Both the position numbers and the translations under genes were made by a program. 64,000 nucleotides of DNA from Hemerocallis citrina (lineage: Eukaryota > Streptophyta > Magnoliopsida > Asparagales > Asphodelaceae): assembly GCA_017893485.1 (NCBI GenBank), contig CM030368.1, positions 174,188,004 to 174,252,003 of the forward strand. The letters are read 5' to 3'. Of the stretch, positions 56,900 through 64,000 are shown one piece after another; positions within the stretch are counted from its first letter, which is position 1; each line of letters begins with the position of its first letter. A model generated the notes under the pieces. It saw nothing but the letters and a program-made list of their open reading frames with translations, searched no databases and was not told where the DNA came from.

Positions 56900-57640
56900 C
56901 CGCGTTCGTGCCATATATAATAACTAATAGTACACTACAACTAAAACAAATCGTTATGAACAATTTTAAACAAATACAACCTACAAATATAGCTAGATAT
57001 ACCCATGCTATAAAGGAATTGTGTATGTTGATTGTGAGATTTCCAAAATTATATTCATACTATATCAACTATATACAAACAAACTATATACAAACTAAAC
57101 AAAACTATATAACTATATACAAACTAAATACAAACTATTTAACTATACAAACTATACAAAATTTCTCACAATTTCTCAACATTTCTCAAAAATTTCCACA
57201 TTATATACCTACAAATATTATCAAAATTTCTATTCAAAATTTCTCAAATATTTCTACACTACATACCTACATATATTATCAAACTTTCTATTCAAAAATT
57301 CTCAAAAGTTTCTCAATAATATGTAAGATTTCTCAACATTACTATTCAAAATCACTACTAATTTGTAACAATTTCGCTAACATTTTCCCAATATTTCTCA
57401 AAATTAACCGGTAATTAAAAATCTAAATGTATAGAAAAATACCGTTAAAGTTTGGTGCTTTAGGATGTAGATAGTGCAGATGATGGGAATGTAAAGCCTT
57501 CCACCGCACTCCTTTTCACAAAATCACGAATTCACGTTTATCTTCGATTTTGGGGTTTATAAATTTTTGGATCTAGAACAAAGATGAAAATATTGTAGCA
57601 CAATTCCATGATTAATCATCAATTTAAAAACAATTAATGT
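56900..57640. other. AT-rich spacer between the PMD copies
   Basis: Short degenerate repeats of 'aactatatacaaact' (57060-57150) and 'tttctcaaaatttct'-like motifs (57165-57400). No coding potential; the 226-codon + frame is an Ile/Tyr/Asn-rich AT artefact. 57400-57640 contains a possible promoter region with TATAAATTT near 57557, unverified. Confidence 0.5.
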
Positions 57641-58502
57641 GAATCAAAAAAAAATTATTTCAAACAAATTTGACTTACCAACAACTGATATGATAATGCC
57701 TTTGGTAGGTACATGGGTTGTGATGTAGAATACGCCGGTGGTGGTTCTCTCTCTCTCTCTCTCCGGAATTAGTACTTGAATGCCAACTGGTACTTTGATC
57801 TTTGGATATATGTACAAACGTGTTATTTCCCGGTACCAAGTCATGTACGTTATAAGTGACATCATCAAATACCATTTCAAACCTTCGCTCATTCCAAATT
57901 GCTACAACACCACGATGGAAATCTGCCCAGTCATGATTGGGCATACAAACCGTACCTCTAATGGCATGTAACTCAGCATTGTACCAGCGACAGATGGGAA
58001 TTTCCTACTCCAGTCCAAATTGTTGAAGGACTTTATCCGGCCAATGATGCTACATCGTAACAAAGTTGACAAGTACTGCCAGCGTCAACCACAATTGTGA
58101 ACTAGCCGTACACGCCGGTGGTAGTATTTTCACACGCTCGAGGGTATACGGCTCCCAAATTACCAATTCATCTTGCAGTTAGTCGAGCTCGTCTCTGTAG
58201 TATGTTAGAACTACTTTTGGGTTGTCATTGTAGCTTCGACTACCGGCACAATACACACCTAAAGGTGGTTGCATCTCAACGATGGGTGCAGGGGCCGCCC
58301 AACCCTCTGTGGGTCTCATAATACGGGGACGGCCCAAGTGTATACATTCTCATGCCCAAATCTGAAGCAAAATCATCAGCCCAGTCATCTCAACTCCATC
58401 GAGAGCAACTGCACACAATTTCCTGTACAGGGTAGCTAATGTGAAACTTTCCCAACTATATCGGCATGCAAAGCTTAGGTCGGCGAGCAATCGTAAATAC
58501 AT

Positions 58503-59002
58503 TGTAATACCCCGTAATTTCAGAATAATATAATATATATAATATGAATTGGGGGTGGACCTATAGATTCTTCTATAGGAGTTATGTATGGAATTATGTG
58601 ATGAGGGTGGGACCCACGGGACAGCAGAACAGCAGATGCTGTTGGTTTGGTGTGCTGACATCACGCACAGTGACGTGGCGAAAACAAGTGGGGGCCCGTG
58701 CGGTTTGAAGGGTCGTTGGGATGTCTGACGTGGCACAGGAGTAGGGGGCCCACGAGGTCTCCTACGAAATGTGTGCATGGGATTGATAACTAAAAAGAGA
58801 TGAGAATTGTGAAGAGTTATCCCATATCGGGAGTACACAAAAAATTAATTGAGTATAAACAAAATTGCCTATGATCAAGAGTCACCTAATTGGTTAACCA
58901 CTTTTTGAGAGGCAGCCTGTAGTGGGCAGTTGTACTACATAGTATCTAATTTGTCTTCTAAAAAATAATAAAATTGTCTGAGTATTGGGGCGGAGCGTTA
59001 CA
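58503..59002 (+). repeat. 5' LTR of the TRIM
   Basis: 500 bp, ending GCGTTACA. It carries GGGCCCA-type GC-rich blocks and a TGACGTGGC block near 58668 and 58726 (ACGT cores). Confidence 0.93.
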
Positions 59003-59004
59003 AA

Positions 59005-59016
59005 TGGTATCAGAGC
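59005..59016 (+). other. TRIM primer binding site
   Basis: TGGTATCAGAGC, the complement of the tRNA-iMet 3' end. Confidence 0.93.
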
Positions 59017-59054
59017 CGACTTTCGACACCGGGTGTGGAAAAGGGCCTCAGTAT

Positions 59055-59218
59055 GATTCGCGGTGTTGAGAGTCATTGATCTCCGGGATCGGGTATGATC
59101 TGCGGTGTTGAGAGTCACTGATATCCGGGATCGTATGATCTGCAGTGTTGAGAGTGATTGATCTCCGGGTACCCGATCTGCAGTGTTGAGAGTGATTGAT
59201 TTCCGGGATCGAGGACGA
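59055..59218 (+). repeat. ~43-bp tandem repeat in the TRIM interior
   Basis: Four copies of 'gtgttgagagtgattgatct' plus 'ccgggatcg' spacers between the primer site and the purine tract. The related TRIM in the 5487-18724 nest lacks this array. Confidence 0.85.
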
Positions 59219-59305
59219 TGCCACATCTACTAGAAAGGCGGATCCTACACTAGATGTGCATGCCTCGTACTCAGCAAGGACGCTGATTTCTAAAGGTGGG
59301 GTGTA

Positions 59306-59806
59306 TGTAATGCCCCGTAATTTCAGAATAATATAATATATATAATATGAATTGGGGGTGGACCTATAGATTCTTCTATAGGAGTTATGTGTGGAATTAT
59401 GTGATGAGGGGGGACCCACGGGACAGCAAAACAGCAGCTGCTGTTGGTTTGGTGTGATGACGTCACACACGGTGACGTAGTGAAAACAAGTGGGGGCCCG
59501 CCTGCGGTTTGAAGGGTCGTTGGGATGTCTGACGTGGCACAGGAGTAGGGGGACCCACGGGGTCTCCTACAAAATGTGTGCACGAGATTGATAATTAAAA
59601 AGAGATGAGAATTGTGAAGAGTTATCCCATATCGGGAGTACACAAAAATTAATTAAGTATAAATAAAATTGCCTATGATCAAGAGTCACCTAATTGGTTA
59701 ACCACCTTTTGAGAGACAGCCTGTGGTGGGCAGTTGTACTACATAGTATCTAATTTGTCTTCTAAAAAATAATAAAATAGTCTGAGTATTGGGGCGGAGT
59801 GTTACA
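59306..59806 (+). repeat. 3' LTR of the TRIM
   Basis: 501 bp, collinear with 58503-59002; TACAT follows. Confidence 0.93.
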
Positions 59807-60640
59807 TACATAAGCGGGACGGTATCTCCGGTGGTGTTAGGCAAGAGAACACCTTTAAGCATTATTAGAATATATACCCTAGTGTAGCACTGCACATCGT
59901 AGTTGCTCGATGCATCGGTCAATTTCCCTTTAAAGTTTTGCTTCAACCATGACAGTCAGATTGACTGTCCGACAAAAAAAGCGGTATCATCCTCTTCATC
60001 ATCATCAAACCCTGTACCGAGGAGCTCATTACACAACTGTGTTTTCTGGAAATTCATATTACTTGTTACGACCATCCCATCTATTGGAAGACCAGAAATC
60101 ATGGCGATATCTTGCAATGTCACCGTTATTTTCCCAACCGGTAGATGAAAACTGTGTGTCTTTGACCTCCATCACTCGATGATGGCTGCAATAAGTGTTC
60201 GGTCTAGTTTCACCTTACGCATCAAACCAACTCCGTAAAAACTGGCTTTGACAAGGTACTCGTGGGTACGTGGATGCATCGTCAATGTCTCATGTGTACG
60301 AAAGTTACAATTCTACGTCGTCTCTCTCCACACTTCCTCTGATCTATGGCGGTCTTGCAAAGTGATTATGTATGGATGTAAAGGTCCTGGACCATGATAT
60401 TCACCTGAAGATGATGCACCAACCTATACCAACGTTCAAAATTTTATTATTGTACATGCAATATTACGTATACAAAATTCACAATGAAAACTAATAGTAA
60501 ACTTACTTCTATGGAAGTTTTGCCCCTACCACTACCATACGACCTTCCCGTTCTCCTCATTCTAACCATTCTCTTTTAAAAAAAAATTATAACAATTGGT
60601 CAATACACTATTCATATATATAGTTGCGAAAAAAATCCGT

Positions 60641-60930
60641 GAGAAACCACACAAATGACATCTAAAAATTCCAAAACTTTGCGAGTAGATCGGACTCGCC
60701 ACACACACAAGCCAACGCAACTTGTAGATATGAGTTTCAACTCACGGTTTGCAAGATATGGCAATGTATCGCTTTATTTCAAATTAAAAGCAAACAAAGC
60801 GATATACAGATGTATCATGCAAACCGTGAGTCGAAACTCACTACTAAAAGTTGTGTTGGTTTGTGTTTGGTGATTCCGACTTACTCGCAAAATTTTATAT
60901 TTTTTGGATGTCGTTTGTGCGGTTTTCTAG
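60641..60930. repeat. long foldback hairpin 1
   Basis: The left arm (accacacaaatgacatctaa ... gcaatgtatcgcttt) and right arm (aaagcgatatacag ... gatgtcgtttgtgcggtttt) are imperfect inverted repeats of about 130 bp with a ~20-nt loop near 60785. The unit lies about 80 bp upstream of the PMD copy 2 start codon. Confidence 0.85.
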
Positions 60931-60986
60931 TGAAAAGTCACTCAATAAATATCGAAGTATAATTGTTGTTGTTGTTTGATATACGG

Positions 60987-61270
60987 GTGAAACCACACAA
61001 ACGAAATCAAAAAATTCCAAAACTTTGTGAGTAGGTCGGACGTGTTACATACAAGCCAACATAACTTGTAAAAGCGTGTTTCACTAACGAATTGCAATAT
61101 ACGGCAATATATCGTTTTCACTCACAAAAAAAGGTCAAAGGCGATACACGACCGTATATCGCAAATCATGAACCGAAACTCACTTCTACAAGTTGTGTTG
61201 GCTTGTGCATGGTGAGTCTGACCTACTCGCAAAATTTCAAAACAAAATTATCTCGTTTGTGCGCTTTTAC
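60987..61270. repeat. long foldback hairpin 2
   Basis: Same structure and related sequence as hairpin 1 (accacacaaacgaaatcaaa ... atctcgtttgtgcgctttt), with arms of about 130 bp around 61130. The two hairpins are tandem copies of one foldback unit. Confidence 0.85.
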
Positions 61271-61800
61271 AAAAAAACGAACGATATAATCTACACATAC
61301 AACTACAACTATAATTTGAAAAACAACTACTTCTACAATTCAATCGACAATTATCGAAAAACTATATATAATACACATCAAACAACTAACTACGCATCAC
61401 AAAAAAATTGTAGAGTCAAAAAATTTAACAAAAATTCAATTAACCAACATAGCTACATCTACTAAAAGATAGAATAGAGTGAATACCTTGTACATTGTGG
61501 GTCTTTGAGAAGGAGAGAGGGGAGGTGGTTGCATTGCTGTAGACGGAGGAGGGGGGCTAGGGTTTCGGAGAGCTCGTTAGGGTTAGGGTTTTTTGGGATC
61601 GGGAGATTCAAAGGAAGAGGACAAGAGTTCGAGAAGAGGTAGAGAGTGAGTGAGAGAGAGTCAAGTGACAGAGGATGGGTGGATTTGGTGAACGAGGAGC
61701 TAGGCTTTCGAGTTTGGGTTCGGGAACGAGCAAGAGAGAGAGAGAGGGTAGTGTGAGAGTGAGAGATAGAATGTAGGAAGAGAGCGAGATTTGTACAAGT
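61271..61800. other. spacer with GA-rich block, no gene
   Basis: AT-rich to 61490, then a GA-rich block with 'agggttagggtttt' and (GA)n near 61735-61748. On the minus strand this is CT-rich with 'aaccctaa' motifs, like a plant gene leader. It could be the original 5' region of the PMD transcription unit. No supported frame. Confidence 0.4.
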
Positions 61801-61965
61801 ATATTAAAATGCTTGTATAACCTAAGCCATTGTTCCTTACAACGGCCTAAGTTATACATAGGCCGTCTAAGTTATACATAGGCCGTTGTGTGAAGAAACG
61901 GCCAAGGTTGGACGATGGATTTTGAACTACTTAGTTCGTTGTTTTCAACAACGGCTTAGGTTCAA
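61800..61965. repeat. palindromic subterminal-type repeats
   Basis: Inverted copies of 'aacggcctaagttatacata', 'tataacctaagcc' and 'aacaacggcttaggtt'. They resemble the subterminal repeats of CACTA/MULE elements and may mark the right end of the element that carries the PMD genes. No terminal sequence could be fixed. Confidence 0.55.
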
Positions 61966-62205
61966 ATTTGGCCAAAAAAATATAAGTCATCAACGACGAG
62001 CGAGAGATAGAGAGCGAAAGATTAGCTAAGTGAAGAGTTATTTGGAGCAAAATACCAAAATTTCCCTCCGTAACTTAAGTGGGCTGAGTGGCTGATGGGC
62101 GGGGTAAACCATGGCTGTTGGATTAAGAGCGATCTGATCCAACGACCGAGACTCGAGTTTGCAATGGATCAGTGCAAACAGACCCATTTGTAACTGAGCA
62201 CTCCT

Positions 62206-62236
<31 letters not shown>

Positions 62237-62447
62237 CGTGTTTTTCCCGTATGTGACTAAACTAATACTCAACTAATCTAATCTAATATCTTTAATAGTA
62301 TTTGCGTATTCTAAATCTTTTTTAATGGTTATAATGCAGTGAGCTGGATAAAACTTCTCATAGTTATTCTTTGGTAAATTAGTTTGTTTCTAACATTTGA
62401 AATTCATGAATGTGCATCCACATTTTCTGAGTATATTTTGAACTCTA
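61966..62447. other. spacer with (TA)n microsatellite
   Basis: (TA)n at 62203-62232. Otherwise unremarkable AT-rich DNA without a frame. Confidence 0.5.
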
Positions 62448-62872
62448 TCTATATAATAAATCACAAGTCAGTTTGAAAGAAGAAAAAAACTATCAAGTGG
62501 TTCTTCTTCAGTCGAAACAAAATTAATGGCTCACATTCACCCTCCCAAAAGACATTTCCCCCCCAAATTTTTCTCAAAACACAAATCATCCTTACTTTAT
62601 TATTCTCTCTCTCACACACATTTCTCTTCACTTTTCAGATGGATGGTTAGTAAGGACACACTCTCTCTCTCTCATATCTCTTAAATTTTCGGATGGATGG
62701 TTAGTAGTAACACTAGCATGCAGGATTTTCTTTAACTTCTTTATGTGCTTTGCCTGCATTTTTTTTATGTGCTTTCCTTTGCCTGCATTTTCTTCATGTG
62801 TTTATAGGGATTTTTATATGCTGCATCGTTAATGAAGACTTGCTATAAGCACGTGTCCACGAGCAAACTTAG
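62448..62872 (+). mobile_element. Helitron-like element, second copy
   Basis: It starts TCTATATAATAAA and shares landmarks with 5852-6234 ('aaactatcaagtgg', 'cacatttcccccccaaa', 'tatgctgcatcgtt'). It ends with the hairpin TGCTataAGCA, then 'cgtgtccacgagcaaa' and CTTAG/T, a decayed form of the CTAG/T end of the first copy. It contains short internal duplications (cagatggatggttagta; tttatgtgctttgcctgcat). No coding capacity. Confidence 0.6.
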
Positions 62873-62882
62873 TTATACTACA

Positions 62883-62936
62883 ACAACAACTACAACAACA
62901 ACAATAAAGCCTTTTTCCCAACTAGCTGGGGAAACC
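62883..62936 (-). mobile_element. truncated SINE (Au-like tail)
   Basis: 54 bp (acaacaacaataaagccttt, cccaactagctggggaaa) resemble, in reverse, the TTGTTGTTGT-tailed end of Au-type plant SINEs. A perfect 13-bp direct repeat, tagttatactaca, flanks it (62870-62882 and 62937-62949). The family name is from recall of the motif and is not certain. Confidence 0.6.
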
Positions 62937-63337
62937 TAGTTATACTACATACTTGAATATATCTATTGTGTTATGTAGAAGGTAAAAGATTTCAAGGTTT
63001 AGTTAGACCACATTAAGAATTATAGTATACTTCAGTTCTCCTTCTTCCTGCCTTCCTTTCTTTGAATTCTTTCTCCCCAATACTGAAAAAAACCACATGC
63101 CACCAGTGTAGCACTTGTTCCCCTTAGAAGCAGCTCAATCTTCTATGTATTTTTTACAGATCAGTTCACATTACTTTAGCCAGTTCAATCTGCTGGTTGA
63201 ATTCAAATTTGCATTTCAATGCAAATCAATATTGATTTGAAGCAAGATTTACTTCGTTATAAACTGAATTTTGTTCAGAGGACAGATATTAGCTCATCCA
63301 TGGCAGAAAAATGAAAAGAGGCTAGATGATTGACTTG

Positions 63338-63640
63338 TTGGATATATATAGGTATATTCTCACTATATGAATAATATTATGTATAATATTATTCTACGGA
63401 TAACACGTGTTATACGTACTAATTGTATGGATATCGAACACGGGTTGAATGGGTTGAGAACCCAGTACCCAAACTAGTATTTATCTTATAAATACTAGCT
63501 TGTGATAGTAGTCTAGGTATTCCAATTTTGATATCTAGGATAAATAACTCAAGCACCTTAGTCTAGGATATTAACCCTAATTTTTATTGTTATTCTCTCA
63601 TAATCTTGAGATATTGGATTAAATTATTATTGAGATTAAG
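63338..63640 (+). repeat. possible LTR near the right edge
   Basis: The segment begins TGTTGGATATATATAGG and has TATAAATA at about 63488 and later 'ctctcataatcttgagatatt'. This is LTR-like and is followed by GC-rich sequence. No second LTR, target duplication or primer site can be seen before the window ends, so this is only a suggestion. Confidence 0.25.
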
Positions 63641-64000
63641 AGGGATAGACCCGATTGATCGATGGACTCAGCCGCCAGCGCCGCCGCACGCCATCGGCAC
63701 ACCCACTGTGCCAGCGCCAGTGCATGCCACCGAGGCACCGCCGCACGATCCAGCCTCCCTCTCCTTTTCTGTTTGAGTTGGGAAGAAGAAGGAAAGTGAT
63801 TTTCGAAGTGTTCTTCGATGGGTTTTGCTTTGGCCGTCAGATCCATCCGCCACCGCCTATGGGTGAAGCCTCCGCTGGCTTCGCCGACGTCGCCACAACA
63901 GTTGCCGCCTTCGCTGGAGATCATCGACGCACCCACTGCGAACCAATGGCCGACCCTATCTTCCCCTCTTTTGTCTTCGTCCCGAGCACACACACGCCGA
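63641..64000. other. GC-rich DNA at the window edge, no assigned gene
   Basis: A 124-codon minus-strand frame (63993-63619) has Ala/Arg/Gly-rich composition and no recognisable domain. The + strand also opens short frames. It may be the leader of an element or gene continuing outside the window. Confidence 0.3.

Larger units (their letters stand above)
58503..59806 (+). mobile_element. complete TRIM element in the PMD gene
   Basis: Two LTRs of about 500 bp (58503-59002 and 59306-59806; TGTAAT.CCCCGTAATTT...GGAG.GTTACA) enclose a 303-bp interior with no coding capacity. TACAT flanks both sides (58498-58502 and 59807-59811), a perfect target duplication, and the PMD reading frame resumes across it. 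A tRNA-iMet primer site starts three bases inside and an aaaggtgggg purine tract ends the interior. The LTRs differ at a small number of positions, including a 'gtgcg' to 'cgcctgcg' change and several single bases. The element is non-autonomous and must be moved by another LTR element. Confidence 0.95.
57650..60569 (-). pseudogene. plant mobile domain protein, copy 2, split by a TRIM
   Basis: Exon 1 (60569-60507) starts MVRMRRTGRSYGSGRGKTSI and ends in a GTAAGT donor. Exon 2 starts at 60423 after an AG acceptor (VGASSSGEYHGPGPLHPYII). It reads the PMD: RHRSEEVWRE, ASFYGVGLMRKVKLDRTLIA, SKTHSFHLPVGKITVTLQDI, AMISGLPIDG, YILIMLKGVLLPNTTGDTVP LMY, then is cut at 59807 by the TRIM. It resumes at 58502 with YLRLLADLSFACRYSWESFT, LATLYRKLC, LMILLQIWA, TYYRDELD, WEPYTLERVKIL, DKVLQQFGLE and WADFHRGVVAIWNERR to about 57650. 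Order and motifs equal copy 1, so the two are tandem paralogues. Several stops (for example 60320, 59995, 58350) make it a pseudogene. Confidence 0.87.

Noticed and set aside
56734..57414. 226-codon Ile/Tyr/Asn-rich ORF
   Set aside because: Product of AT-rich degenerate repeats between the PMD genes; no conserved motif.
58350..59643. Minus-strand ORFs of 106-162 codons
   Set aside because: They are reverse-strand readings of the TRIM LTRs fused by chance to the PMD frame.

Overview
This window is repeat-dominated nuclear DNA of a flowering plant, most likely a eudicot. The evidence is Ty3/gypsy, Ty1/copia, TRIM, CACTA, MULE, PIF/Harbinger-like, Helitron-like, L1-type LINE and SINE-type elements; retroelement primer sites matching plant tRNA-iMet and tRNA-Asp; GT-AG introns; and plant-only domains (plant mobile domain, DUF4283-type LINE ORF1). 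I see no complete, intact host gene. The host-like coding pieces are an exon of an E2 ubiquitin-conjugating enzyme, one exon of the mismatch-repair gene MSH2, a tandemly duplicated unidentified exon, and exon-like pieces inside a CACTA element. No rRNA, tRNA or CRISPR was found.

Layout. 1-2536: a ~307-bp satellite with dimeric higher-order structure, next to the right end of a CACTA transposon that is inserted in a gypsy LTR fragment. 2540-4343: a duplicated gene fragment. 4349-19410: a three-level nest. A small non-autonomous LTR element (TSD ATTAT) holds a TRIM on the minus strand. The TRIM holds a Helitron-like piece in one LTR, a 3.8-kb solo LTR in its interior (TSD CTACT), and an 8-kb gag-only Tat-type gypsy element in its other LTR (TSD GCTAT). 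The gypsy 3' region is almost entirely tandem arrays. 19595-20962: a PIF/Harbinger-like element (TSD TAA) carrying the E2 exon. 21705-28856: a decayed L1-type LINE. 30069-41021: a single MSH2 exon cut in two by a 10.8-kb copia element (TSD ATCAC), whose pol gene is itself split by a 5.9-kb CACTA element (TSD ATC). About 41225-51733: a second L1-type LINE, split by a 3.5-kb solo LTR (TSD CGGAT/CGAAT). About 51890-54380: a truncated MULE. 54690-60569: two plant-mobile-domain (PMD) genes in tandem on the minus strand, the second split by a complete 1.3-kb TRIM (TSD TACAT). 60641-61270: two tandem long foldback hairpins upstream of the second PMD gene. 62448-62949: a Helitron-like copy and a SINE-tail fragment.

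How the parts relate. Matching target-site duplications give an explicit insertion order. Nearly every element ORF carries nonsense codons or lost catalytic or zinc-binding residues, and most are single C-to-T or G-to-A changes, as expected of long-methylated heterochromatin. The two TRIMs (one in the nest, one in the PMD gene) are of one family in opposite orientation. The PMD genes next to MULE sequence fit the known association of PMD proteins with plant transposons. All calls come from reading and hand translation of the sequence; no alignment or database search was run.
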